Positions 48,951 through 57,554 of a stretch of DNA of 64,000 bases are shown here, in pieces. Both the position numbers and the translations under genes were made by a program. The DNA comes from Nocardia fusca NBRC 14340. GTDB lineage: Bacteria > Actinomycetota > Actinomycetes > Mycobacteriales > Mycobacteriaceae. Position 1 is the stretch's first letter. Every line of letters begins with the position of its first letter. The notes below the pieces were generated by a model. The model was not told where the DNA came from. It made no database searches and saw only the letters and a program-made list of their open reading frames with translations. The stretch covers positions 496,001-560,000 of the forward strand of contig NZ_BDCU01000017.1 in assembly GCF_001618425.1 (NCBI RefSeq). Reading direction: 5' to 3'.

Positions 48951-49759
48951 CCGAGGCAACCACCGTGAAAGCTCCGGTGACCGGCGGTAACGCCGGTATG
49001 CACAGCGATTACCTCGAGGTCCGCGGGCTGAGCGTCGAATTCGACGGGTTCAAGGCGGTCTCGAATGTGGACCTGACCCTCTTCCAAGGTGATCTGCGGT
49101 TCCTCATCGGCCCCAACGGCGCCGGGAAGACGACCATGATCGATGCGATCACCGGTCTGGTCCCGGCGACCGGTTCGGTGCAGAAATCCGGGGTCGAACT
49201 GCTCGGCAAGAAGGTGCATCAGATCGCCCGGCTGGGCGTGGGCCGCACCTTCCAGACCGCGAGCGTATTCGAGGAACTGTCGGTACTGCAGAACCTCGAT
49301 ATCGCCGCGGGCGCGGGTCGATCGCTGTGGACCATGCTGCGGCGCCGGCCGGCCGCGGTCTCGGCGTCGATCGAGCAGGCCTTGGAGACCATCGGTCTCA
49401 CCGCGCTGCGCGACAAACCCGCCGGAACGCTGGCACACGGCCAGAAACAGTGGCTCGAGATCGGCATGCTCCTGGTGCAGGACGCCTCGGTATTGCTGCT
49501 GGACGAACCCGTCGCCGGGATGAGCCAGGAGGAACGGGAAGAGACCGGGAACCTGTTGCGCCGCATCGGCGGTGAACGCACGGTCGTGGTGGTCGAACAC
49601 GATATGGACTTCATGCGCAGTTTCGCCACCTCGGTGACGGTGCTGGCCCGCGGCGCGGTACTGGCCGAGGGAACGGTGGCCGAGGTGCAAGCAGATCCGG
49701 CCGTGCAGGAGGCGTATCTGGGGACCGCGGCGGCTGCCGAGCACGGAAACGAAGGGTGA
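48947..49759 (+). CDS. urtD: Urea ABC transporter ATP-binding protein UrtD
   Basis: 270 residues: Walker A GPNGAGKTTMIDAITGLV, signature LAHGQKQWLEIGMLLVQD (LivG type), Walker B VLLLDEPVAGMSQEE. It energises urea uptake with UrtE. Stop overlaps the urtE start. Confidence 0.95.
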   Translation: MTEATTVKAPVTGGNAGMHSDYLEVRGLSVEFDGFKAVSNVDLTLFQGDLRFLIGPNGAGKTTMIDAITGLVPATGSVQKSGVELLGKKVHQIARLGVGRTFQTASVFEELSVLQNLDIAAGAGRSLWTMLRRRPAAVSASIEQALETIGLTALRDKPAGTLAHGQKQWLEIGMLLVQDASVLLLDEPVAGMSQEEREETGNLLRRIGGERTVVVVEHDMDFMRSFATSVTVLARGAVLAEGTVAEVQADPAVQEAYLGTAAAAEHGNEG

Positions 49760-50457
49760 CCGCGATGCTGGAACTCGTCGATGTCCACGCCGGTTACGGC
49801 CGCACCGAGGTGGTGCACGGGGCCGGAATCGAGGTCCCGGCCGACGGTGTGGCCGCGATCATGGGCCACAACGGCGCCGGGAAGACCACCCTGCTGCGCG
49901 CGGCGGTCGGCCTGGTGCGTACCCATCGCGGCACCATCCGTTTCGACGGGGCCGATATCACCGCGCTGCGGCCGAGCGCCCGGGTGAAACGCGGATTGGC
50001 CTATGTCCCGCAGGGGCAGCAGTGCTTCGGACATCTCACCACCGCCGAGAACCTGCGGGTGGTGGCCGACGGCCGCAAACGCGGCCGGGCATTGATCGAC
50101 GAACAACTGGACCTGTTCCCCGCGCTGAAAGAGTTGCTCGACCGCCGGGCCGGGCTGCTCTCCGGTGGGCAGCGCCAGCAGCTGGCGATCGCGCGGGCAC
50201 TGATCACCGAACCGCGCATGCTGATCCTCGACGAACCCACCGAGGGCATCCAGCCGTCGGTGGTCGCCGAGATCGAGAACACCATCACCGAACTGGTGGC
50301 ACGCGGCGGGCTCGGGGTGCTGCTGGTGGAACAGCACATCGGTTTCGCGCTGCGGGCCGCGAGCCGGTACTACGTGCTGGAGAGCGGCCGAGTGACCTCT
50401 ACCGGGGAGGGCGGTGCCGGGGCGGTGGAAACCGTTCGCGCCGCCATGACTCTCTAG
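49756..50457 (+). CDS. urtE: Urea ABC transporter ATP-binding protein UrtE
   Basis: 233 residues from GTG 49756 (overlapping the urtD stop) or ATG 49765. LivF-type ATPase: Walker A GHNGAGKTTLLRAAVGLV, signature LLSGGQRQQLAIARAL, Walker B MLILDEPTEGIQPSVV. The gene ends 10 bp before the GntR start. Confidence 0.95.
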   Translation: MTAMLELVDVHAGYGRTEVVHGAGIEVPADGVAAIMGHNGAGKTTLLRAAVGLVRTHRGTIRFDGADITALRPSARVKRGLAYVPQGQQCFGHLTTAENLRVVADGRKRGRALIDEQLDLFPALKELLDRRAGLLSGGQRQQLAIARALITEPRMLILDEPTEGIQPSVVAEIENTITELVARGGLGVLLVEQHIGFALRAASRYYVLESGRVTSTGEGGAGAVETVRAAMTL

Positions 50458-50467
50458 GCTGCGCGTC

Positions 50468-51169
50468 GTGACCGAAACACGGAGTAAACGCGAATCACGC
50501 AGCGACACTGTGTACAAGGCGCTGCGCGACGAACTCATGAGCGGTGCGCTGGCGCCGGAGGAACGGCTCGGCGAAGAACGACTGGCCGAACGCTACGGTG
50601 TCTCGCGCACCCCGGTCCGCGAGGCGCTGGCCCGCTTGCAGGCCGACGGTCTGGTGGAACGCCACGACGCCGGACTGTTCCCGTACCGGCCGCGCCTGGA
50701 CACCCTGGGCGACTACTACGAGCTGCGGATCACCCTCGAGGTCCAGGGCATCGCCCGCGTCCTCGACGATCCGGACCTCGGCCACGACCGGGCGGTCCTC
50801 GGACCCGAGATAGACCGCTGGCGCGCCTTCCGGACCGCGCCCCCGGACCCGGACGCCGGTTTCGTGGCCGCCGACGAACAGTTCCACACCGTCCTGCTCG
50901 ACTCCTCCGGCAACCATGCCCTCACCGACGCCCTGAAAACGGTGAACGCCCGGATACGCCCCGTCCGGATGTTCGACTACCTGACCCCCGACCGCATGCT
51001 CGCGACCATCGAGGAACACATCGCCATCGGCGAGGCCGTCCTCGACCGTGATCTCACCGGGGCCCGCGAGCAGCTCCTCGCCCATATCGACCAGTCCCGC
51101 CGCGTGGTGGCCGACCGCGCCGGTCAGGTGCTCCAGCTGACCCGCATGGCCCGCGCGACCAAAACCTGA
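50468..51169 (+). CDS. GntR/FCD-family regulator of the urea operon
   Basis: 233 residues from GTG 50468. N-terminal GntR winged HTH (VYKALRDELMSGALAPEERL, RYGVSRTPVREALARLQADG) at about 15-75; C-terminal FCD ligand domain (YYELRITLEVQGIARVLDD, FVAADEQFHTVLLDSSGN, EEHIAIGEAVLDRD) with the His residues that bind metal and a carboxylate effector. It sits between transporter and enzyme genes, so it most likely governs this operon through the GTATAC sites at 45548-45578 and 51243-51264. Whether it represses or activates cannot be seen. Confidence 0.9.
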   Translation: MTETRSKRESRSDTVYKALRDELMSGALAPEERLGEERLAERYGVSRTPVREALARLQADGLVERHDAGLFPYRPRLDTLGDYYELRITLEVQGIARVLDDPDLGHDRAVLGPEIDRWRAFRTAPPDPDAGFVAADEQFHTVLLDSSGNHALTDALKTVNARIRPVRMFDYLTPDRMLATIEEHIAIGEAVLDRDLTGAREQLLAHIDQSRRVVADRAGQVLQLTRMARATKT

Positions 51170-51219
51170 AATCCCCGGCTGCTCCGGTAGCCGCACTGTC
51201 CACGCCGAGAGGATCGACC

Positions 51220-54200
51220 GTGACCGAGACCGCCCCGCAGTTGTATACACCGCTGCATACGCCGTTGCCCGAATGCCTGCTGATCGCCAACCGCGGTGAG
51301 ATCGCCTGTCGCATCCTGCGTACCGCCCGGCGGCTGGGGATCGAGACGGTCGCGGTGTTCTCCGATGCCGATGAGGGTTCGCGGCATGTGCGGATGGCCG
51401 ATCGCGCGGTCCGGCTCGGCCCCGCCCCGGCCGCCGAATCGTATCTGCGCGCGGACGCGGTGATCGAGGCAGCGCTGTCCACCGGCGCCACCGCCGTCCA
51501 CCCCGGCTACGGATTCCTCTCCGAGAACGCCGATTTCGCGGCGGAGGTGGAGGCCGCGGGTATCGCGTTCGTGGGGCCGGCCGCCGAACATCTGCGGCTC
51601 TTCGGCGATAAACACAGTGCCCGCCGGGCCGCGGCGGCGGCGGGTGTGCCGCTGGTCGCGGGGAGCGGTCTGCTCACCGGGCTCGACGAAGCACTGGCGG
51701 AGGCCGAGCGAATCGGGTACCCGGTGATGCTCAAGGCGGCCGGAGGCGGCGGCGGTATCGGGATGGCCGCGTGCCCGGGCCCCGGCGAACTCACCGACGC
51801 CTACCAGCGGGTGATCCGTCTGGCGCAGAACAATTTCGGATCCTCCGCGGTATATCTGGAACGGTTCGTCGCCCGGGCCCGCCATGTGGAGGTGCAGATC
51901 TTCGGCGACGGCCGCGGTCGCGCCGTCTCCCTGGGCACCCGCGACTGCAGTCTGCAGCGGCGCAACCAGAAGGTCATCGAGGAGGCGCCCGCCCCCGGCC
52001 TCCCCTACACCGTGAGCGAACAACTCCTCGAATCGAGCCGGAAACTGCTCGGTGAGGTGGGTTATCGGTCCGCCGGGACGGTCGAGTTCATCTACGACGT
52101 CGACCGCGCACAGGCCTCGTTCCTCGAGGTGAACACGCGGTTGCAGGTGGAGCATCCGGTCACCGAGGCCGTCACCGGCGTGGACATCGTCGAGTGGATG
52201 CTGCGCCTGGCCGGTGGTGACTCCGCGTTCCTCGACGAGATTCCCGATTCCGGCCCGCCGATCACCGGCTACGCGGTGGAGGCCCGCGTCTATGCCGAGG
52301 ACCCGGGTAACGATTACCGGCCCGGCGCGGGCACCCTCACCGGTGTCGAGATCCCCGCCGCGGCGGCCCGGGTGGAGACCTGGGTCGAAACCGGTACCGA
52401 GATCAGCCCCTACTACGACCCGCTGATCGCCAAGATCATCACTTCCGGGGAGAGCCGGCCCGAGGCCCTGCACCGCCTGCGCGCCGCGCTCGACGAGACC
52501 CGCATGTTCGGTATCACCACCAACCTGCCCCAGCTGCGCGCCGCCGCCACCAGCTCCCCCATGCTCGACGCCCGGCACACCACCGCGACCCTCGGCAGCC
52601 TGGCCACCATCCGTCCCCGCCTGGAGATCCTGCGCGCCGGGGTCTCCACCACCATCCAGGACTTCCCCGGCCGCCTGGGTCTCTGGAGCGTCGGTATCCC
52701 GCCGTCGGGCGCCTTCGACGATCTGTCCTTCCAGCTCGCCAACCACGCTGTCGGGAACTCGCTGGGCGAGAACGGCCTCGAGGCCACGCTGCTGGGTCCG
52801 CGGATCCGCTGCACCGACACCACCGTGGTCTGTGTGACCGGGGCCGAAGCCCCCGTCACCGTGGACGACGAGCCGGTGCCGATGTGGGAGCCGGTCACTG
52901 TCCCCGCCGGTTCGGTCCTCGATATCGGCGCGCCCCACGACACCGGACTGCGCACCTATCTCGCCGTCCGCGGCGGCATCCTCGCTCCCGACTATCACGG
53001 CAGCGCCGCGACCTTCACCCTCGGCGGGTTCGGCGGTATCACCGGTCGCGCCGTCGCAGGAGGCGATATCCTCGGTCTCAAACCCGATGCCGGCGGTCTG
53101 CTGGAGCCCACGCCGATCCCGGCCGGCGAACGCCCCGAATTCGGTCACACCTGGTACGTCGGTGTCGGCGAGGGCCCCCAGCCCGCCCCCGACTATTTCA
53201 CCCCCGCCGATATCGCACAGTTCTACGACGCCACCTGGCAGGTGCAGGCCCACGCCAACCGCACCGGCCTACGCCTGGCCGGCCCGAAACCGACCTGGTC
53301 GCGTACCGACGGCGGCGACGCCGGCCTGCACCCCTCGAACCTGCACGACTGCCCGTACAGCGTCGGCGCGCTCAATCTTTCCGGCGACACCCCGATCCTG
53401 CTGGGCCCGGACGGCCCCAGCCTGGGCGGTTTCGCCTGCCCGCTCACCGTGATCTCCGCGCACCGCTGGAAACTCGGCCAGATGCGCCCCGGCGACCAGG
53501 TACGTTTCGTCCCGGTGGCCGACGACCGCACCGGCGCGTTCCGCTCCGCACCCGCCCTGCGCGGCCGCGGCCGCCCCACCCCCGAACTCCTCGGGTCCCG
53601 GGAGCGGGACAACGGCGTCCTGGGCCACCGCGACGCCGGAAGCGGCACGCCCGAGGTGAAATACCTGCGCGGCGGCGACGACAACGTGCTGATCGAATAC
53701 GGCCCGATGGAACTGGATCTGGGTCTGCGGATGCGCGTGCACGCCCTGAGCGAACGCCTCGAACAGGCCTCCATCCCCGGCCTGATCGATATCACCCCCG
53801 GGGTGCGCTCCCTGCATCTGCATTTCGACCCCGACGTCATCGACCAGCGCACCGTGGTCCGGCTGCTCGGCGAAATCGAGGACGGTATCCCCGATACCGC
53901 CGATCTGCGGGTGCCGAGCCGCCATATCGAACTCCCGCTGTCCTTCGACGACCCCACCATCGGGCAGGCCATCGAACGTTACGGTCGCGGTGTCCGCTCC
54001 GAAGCTCCCTGGCTGCCGTCGAATATCGAGTTCATCCGCCGGATCAACGGGCTGGACAGTATCGAGGAGGTGCGCGATATCGTCTTCGACGCCCAGTACA
54101 TGGTGCTCGGTCTCGGCGACGTCTACCTAGGCGCGCCGCTGGCCGTTCCGCTCGACCCCCGCCACCGCCTGGTGACCACCAAGTACAACCCCGCCCGCAC

Positions 54201-54879
54201 CTGGACCCCGTCCGACGCGGTGGGTATCGGCGGCAAGTACCTCTGCGTCTACGGGATGGAATCTCCCGGCGGCTACCAGCTCGTCGGCCGCACCGTCCCG
54301 ATCTGGTCCGGTTACCGCCAGCGGGCGCCCTTCGAGGCCGGCAAGCCGTGGCTGTTCCGGTTCTTCGACCGGATCAGCTGGTATCCGGTCGCGGCCGAGG
54401 AGCTGCTGGACCTGCGCGCCGATATGGCGGCGGGCCGCTACGAGATGCGCACGAGCGTCGGTGAATTCGCCATGGCCGACCACCTGGAGTTCCTGCGGGT
54501 GAACGCCGGCGATATCGCCGCCACCGAGGAACACCGGCAGGCCGCGTTCACCGCCGAACGGCAGCGCTGGGAGGCCAGTGGCGAACTGAGCGCCCAGGCC
54601 GATCTCGCCGTCGAACCCGAACCCGCCGTGGATCTCGACCTGCCCGCGGGCGCCCATATCGTGGCGGCGCCCATGATGGCCAATGTCTGGCGAGTCGAGG
54701 TGGCCGCGGGCGAGCACGTCGAGGCCGGCACGACCCTGCTCGTGCTGGAGGCCATGAAGATGGAGCTGCCCGTGGTCGCCGAGGTCTCCGGCACCGTGCA
54801 CACGATCACCGTCGCGGCAGGCGAGCAAGTCACCACCGGCGCACCCCTGGTCGCCATCGAAACCGAAGGAGCGGCATGA
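51220..54879 (+). CDS. uca: Urea carboxylase (biotin-dependent)
   Basis: 1219 residues from GTG 51220 with GAGAGGA upstream. Biotin carboxylase domain 15-470 (ANRGEIACRILRTARRLGIE, GGGGGIGMAACPG), KipA-like AHS2 domain about 475-780 (STTIQDFPGRLGLWSVGIPP), KipI-like AHS1 domain about 820-1030 (LIEYGPMELDLGLRMRVHAL), and a C-terminal biotinyl domain with EAMKMEL (lysine about 1180). It carboxylates urea to allophanate with ATP. Allophanate hydrolase follows in a separate gene overlapping by 4 bp. Guanidine carboxylase is the main alternative; CgdAB partners are absent here. Confidence 0.93.
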   Translation: MTETAPQLYTPLHTPLPECLLIANRGEIACRILRTARRLGIETVAVFSDADEGSRHVRMADRAVRLGPAPAAESYLRADAVIEAALSTGATAVHPGYGFLSENADFAAEVEAAGIAFVGPAAEHLRLFGDKHSARRAAAAAGVPLVAGSGLLTGLDEALAEAERIGYPVMLKAAGGGGGIGMAACPGPGELTDAYQRVIRLAQNNFGSSAVYLERFVARARHVEVQIFGDGRGRAVSLGTRDCSLQRRNQKVIEEAPAPGLPYTVSEQLLESSRKLLGEVGYRSAGTVEFIYDVDRAQASFLEVNTRLQVEHPVTEAVTGVDIVEWMLRLAGGDSAFLDEIPDSGPPITGYAVEARVYAEDPGNDYRPGAGTLTGVEIPAAAARVETWVETGTEISPYYDPLIAKIITSGESRPEALHRLRAALDETRMFGITTNLPQLRAAATSSPMLDARHTTATLGSLATIRPRLEILRAGVSTTIQDFPGRLGLWSVGIPPSGAFDDLSFQLANHAVGNSLGENGLEATLLGPRIRCTDTTVVCVTGAEAPVTVDDEPVPMWEPVTVPAGSVLDIGAPHDTGLRTYLAVRGGILAPDYHGSAATFTLGGFGGITGRAVAGGDILGLKPDAGGLLEPTPIPAGERPEFGHTWYVGVGEGPQPAPDYFTPADIAQFYDATWQVQAHANRTGLRLAGPKPTWSRTDGGDAGLHPSNLHDCPYSVGALNLSGDTPILLGPDGPSLGGFACPLTVISAHRWKLGQMRPGDQVRFVPVADDRTGAFRSAPALRGRGRPTPELLGSRERDNGVLGHRDAGSGTPEVKYLRGGDDNVLIEYGPMELDLGLRMRVHALSERLEQASIPGLIDITPGVRSLHLHFDPDVIDQRTVVRLLGEIEDGIPDTADLRVPSRHIELPLSFDDPTIGQAIERYGRGVRSEAPWLPSNIEFIRRINGLDSIEEVRDIVFDAQYMVLGLGDVYLGAPLAVPLDPRHRLVTTKYNPARTWTPSDAVGIGGKYLCVYGMESPGGYQLVGRTVPIWSGYRQRAPFEAGKPWLFRFFDRISWYPVAAEELLDLRADMAAGRYEMRTSVGEFAMADHLEFLRVNAGDIAATEEHRQAAFTAERQRWEASGELSAQADLAVEPEPAVDLDLPAGAHIVAAPMMANVWRVEVAAGEHVEAGTTLLVLEAMKMELPVVAEVSGTVHTITVAAGEQVTTGAPLVAIETEGAA
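51243..51264 (+). promoter_or_regulatory. GTATAC/GCATAC pair inside the start of uca
   Basis: GTATAC (51243) and GCATAC (51255) are 12 bp apart, and the surroundings share GTATAC, CGCTG, ATAC and CG with the urtA promoter motif at identical spacing. It lies 23 bp after the uca GTG. The 12-bp repeat also encodes LYTP-LHTP, so protein-level duplication is an alternative explanation. Confidence 0.45.
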
Positions 54880-56618
54880 CCATGGAGCAACTACCGCTAG
54901 CGGAACCGGCGACGGATACGCCGGTGAACGTGGCCAGGAAGGTCGCCCGCGCCTACCGGACCATCCGCGAGCACGATCGCCCCGAAATCTGGATCACCCT
55001 GCGTGCCGAAGTCGAGGTCGCGGCCGAGGCCGCCGCGCTCGACACCCGGCTCGCGCAGGGTGAGCGGTTGCCGCTGGCCGGGGTGCTGCTCGCGGTCAAG
55101 GACAATATCGACGTCGCCGGTATCCCCACCACCTGTGCCTGCCCGGGTTTCGGCACGACGCCGCAGCACACTGCCCCCGCTGTGGCCCGGCTGCTCGATC
55201 AGGGCGCGCTTGTCCTCGGCAAGACCAATCTCGACCAGTTCGCCACCGGTCTGGTGGGTACCCGCAGCCCGTACGGCGCGGTCCGCAACGCCCTGTTCCC
55301 CGACCGTGTCTCCGGCGGCAGCAGCTCCGGCTCGGCCGTCGCCGTCGCACTCGGCATGGTCGACGCGGCCCTGGGCACCGATACCGCGGGGTCGGGCCGG
55401 GTTCCGGCCGCGCTCAACGGGATCGTGGGCGTCAAACCGACGCTCGGCCTGGTCTCCACCACCGGTGTCGCCCCCGCTTGCCCCGACTACGACGCGGTCA
55501 CCGTTTTCGCCCGCGATCTGGCCCTCGCCACCGAGGTGACCGCCGCCATGATCGGCCCCGACCCCACCGACCCCCGTTCCCGCGCCTGGCCCGCCGACAC
55601 TCCCCTGGGCGCCCCCGCCCGGGCCACCCTCGCGGTCCCCGCCGACCACAACCTGACCGCCCTCTCCCCCGCCTACCGTGCCGCCTTCGACGCCACCGTC
55701 GCGCGCTGGCGGGCCGGCGGCGGTGCGGTCGCCACGGTCGATATCGGCGAACTGCTCGACGCCGCGAAACTCCTCTACGACGGCGCGATCGTCGCCCAGC
55801 GCTACGCCGCGATGGGCGAATTCCTCGCCGGCGAACCGGACGGCGCCGATCCGGTGGTCGCGCGAATCGTCGCGGGCGCGGCGCGGCCCGCCGCCCACGA
55901 ATACGTCACCGACCTCGGCCGTCTCGCCGTCGCGGCCGCCGCCGCGCGCCGGCTTTTCGCCGAATACCCCGCCCTGCTCCTGCCGACCACCACCGAGCAT
56001 CCGACCATCGCCGCGGTCACCGCCGAACCCGTGGCGATCAACAGCCGGATGGGCACCTTCACCAATTTCTGCAACCTTCTCGACCTGGCCGCGGTCGCGG
56101 TCCCGGGTGAGGAGACCGCGACGGGCGACCCGTTCGGCGTCATGCTGATCACCCCGGCGTTCGCCGACCAGGTGGGTATCGAACTGGCCGCCCGGCTGCT
56201 GGATACGCCCGCCCCGCTGCTCACCGGGACCGGCACCGACCTCCTGGTCGTCGGCGCCCATCTGCGCGGCCTGCCCCTGCATCACCAGCTGGAACAGGCG
56301 AAGGCGCGGTTCCTGGGCGAGGTCGTCACCTCGGCGGCATACCGCATGGTCGCGCTGCCCGCCGAACCACCCAAGCCCGGCATGCTCCGGGTCGGCGCGG
56401 ACGCCGGCCGGGCGCTGCCCGGCGAACTGTACCGGCTCTCCCCGGCGGCCCTCGGTAGCTTCCTGAGCAATCTGCCGGCGCCGATGACACTGGGAAAGGT
56501 GGAACTGGATTCCGGACGCTGGGTCACCGGCTTCGCCTGCGACTACGAATCCGCCCGCGACGCAACGGATATCACCGAATACGGAGGGTGGCGCAACTAC
56601 CTGAACACCGGTCGTTGA
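54876..56618 (+). CDS. atzF: Allophanate hydrolase
   Basis: 580 residues; ATG overlaps the uca stop. Amidase-signature domain 1-440 with Ser-cisSer-Lys triad Lys75 (AVKDNIDVAG), Ser149 (SGGSSSGS) and Ser173 (DTAGSGRVPAALNG), whose spacing equals that of AtzF. A C-terminal domain (about 470-580, LYRLSPAALGSFLSNLPAP MTLG) is the allophanate hydrolase module. It hydrolyses allophanate to ammonium and CO2. Together with uca this is a two-gene urea amidolyase, which in yeast is one polypeptide. Confidence 0.96.
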   Translation: MTMEQLPLAEPATDTPVNVARKVARAYRTIREHDRPEIWITLRAEVEVAAEAAALDTRLAQGERLPLAGVLLAVKDNIDVAGIPTTCACPGFGTTPQHTAPAVARLLDQGALVLGKTNLDQFATGLVGTRSPYGAVRNALFPDRVSGGSSSGSAVAVALGMVDAALGTDTAGSGRVPAALNGIVGVKPTLGLVSTTGVAPACPDYDAVTVFARDLALATEVTAAMIGPDPTDPRSRAWPADTPLGAPARATLAVPADHNLTALSPAYRAAFDATVARWRAGGGAVATVDIGELLDAAKLLYDGAIVAQRYAAMGEFLAGEPDGADPVVARIVAGAARPAAHEYVTDLGRLAVAAAAARRLFAEYPALLLPTTTEHPTIAAVTAEPVAINSRMGTFTNFCNLLDLAAVAVPGEETATGDPFGVMLITPAFADQVGIELAARLLDTPAPLLTGTGTDLLVVGAHLRGLPLHHQLEQAKARFLGEVVTSAAYRMVALPAEPPKPGMLRVGADAGRALPGELYRLSPAALGSFLSNLPAPMTLGKVELDSGRWVTGFACDYESARDATDITEYGGWRNYLNTGR

Positions 56619-56636
56619 CACTCCCCGCCCGAGACC

Positions 56637-56738
56637 CCGTGCGGCCCGTCCAACCGCACGGCGCCACCCGGCCGTTCCCGATGAGGGTTGCAGGGCAGCC
56701 TGCGGAGCAGGAACGGCCGGGTGGCCATCGGCCACCCT
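56637..56738 (+). terminator. Stacked inverted repeats ending the urea operon
   Basis: CCGTGCGG/CCGCACGG (56637-56661) is followed by a perfect 16-bp pair GCCACCCGGCCGTTCC (56663-56678) and GGAACGGCCGGGTGGC (56710-56725), then GGTGGCC/GGCCACC (56721-56737). The end of atzF at 56618 places them as transcription terminators. Confidence 0.7.
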
Positions 56739-56770
56739 CCCGGGTGTGGTCTGAGCCCCCTATCCCGCAC

Positions 56771-56805
56771 TTAGGATTGACTAACCTAAGGTCGGTCGCT
56801 AGCGT
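56771..56805 (+). promoter_or_regulatory. Iron box (DtxR/IdeR) overlapping a promoter
   Basis: TTAGGATTGACTAACCTAA (56771-56789) matches the consensus 19-bp iron box at 16 positions. A promoter TTGACT (56777-56782), 17 bases, TAGCGT (56800-56805) has its -35 inside the box, so metal-loaded repressor would block polymerase. It faces the secreted-protein gene at 56934. Promoter and box are seen directly; the regulator is not in the window. Confidence 0.75.
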
Positions 56806-56933
56806 TTCGCATTACCCGAGTGGGTTTCGCCCTGCGTCAACCCACCCGGGCCGCGCCGGCGGACGAGGTACGCACCTCCGCGAACACCGCCCCCGTCGCA
56901 TCGCTTCGCAGGTTGGTCTTAGAAGGGGCCGTC

Positions 56934-57416
56934 ATGTCCAAATTCATCAGAATCGCCGCTGTCTGTATTCTCACCGCGCTCATGGGATTCGGCCTGGCGC
57001 AGCCCGCGTCGGCCGATTTCTCCATCCGGGCCTCTCAGACCTCGGATCTCTACGTCCGTGACGAGGTCCCGAGCCTGGCGCAGATCGAGAAGCAGTTCGC
57101 CGCGTTCTGGAACCCGAATATCGGCATGGACCCCAAAATCGACGTGAGCTTCAACGGCCCTTCGGCCCGCCCCGCCCTCGAACGGGTCATGGAATCCAGC
57201 AAGACCATGGATTTCTTCTCCATCCAGGGTCGCGCCATCGCCCCGGTCAACGTCTCCGGTAACACCATGTCGGTCACCGTGCACGGCGTCATGGCCGGTT
57301 TCCCCGCGCAGAGCACCCTCTACCACTACATCCGCGAGGGCGGTCTGTGGAAGTTCGACTGGAAGGCCACCTGCCAGGAAATGCAGTGCCAGGGTGACCC
57401 CTCCTTCGGCTACTGA
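56934..57416 (+). CDS. Secreted Mtb12-like protein, probably iron-regulated
   Basis: 160 residues from ATG 56934 with GAAGGGG upstream. Signal peptide 1-28 (MSKFIRIAAVCILTALMGFG... ASA). The mature part has the organisation of the low-molecular-weight antigen MTB12 family: a predicted helix PSLAQIEKQFAAFWNPN, the variable middle, and a beta-rich C-terminus (TMSVTVHGVMAGFPAQS, EGGLWKFDWKATCQEM) with a pair of Cys. The fold resembles NTF2-like proteins; function is unknown. Under an iron box it may work in iron stress. An inverted repeat ends the transcript. Confidence 0.75.
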   Translation: MSKFIRIAAVCILTALMGFGLAQPASADFSIRASQTSDLYVRDEVPSLAQIEKQFAAFWNPNIGMDPKIDVSFNGPSARPALERVMESSKTMDFFSIQGRAIAPVNVSGNTMSVTVHGVMAGFPAQSTLYHYIREGGLWKFDWKATCQEMQCQGDPSFGY

Positions 57417-57432
57417 GCTCGGACACACCTGC

Positions 57433-57470
57433 CGGAGTGGCCCCGGATCATTCGACCCGGTGCCACTCCG
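57433..57470 (+). terminator. Hairpin after the Mtb12-like gene
   Basis: CGGAGTGGC (57433-57441) and GCCACTCCG (57462-57470), 20-nt loop that contains a further CGG/CCG pair, 17 bp beyond the stop. Confidence 0.6.
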
Positions 57471-57554
57471 CCCGGGTGTGGGCACCCATTTCCGAAACAA
57501 CCTCCGGGGCTCTGTTTCCCGGCGGCATCCGGCACCAGTCACCCAGGAATCCCT

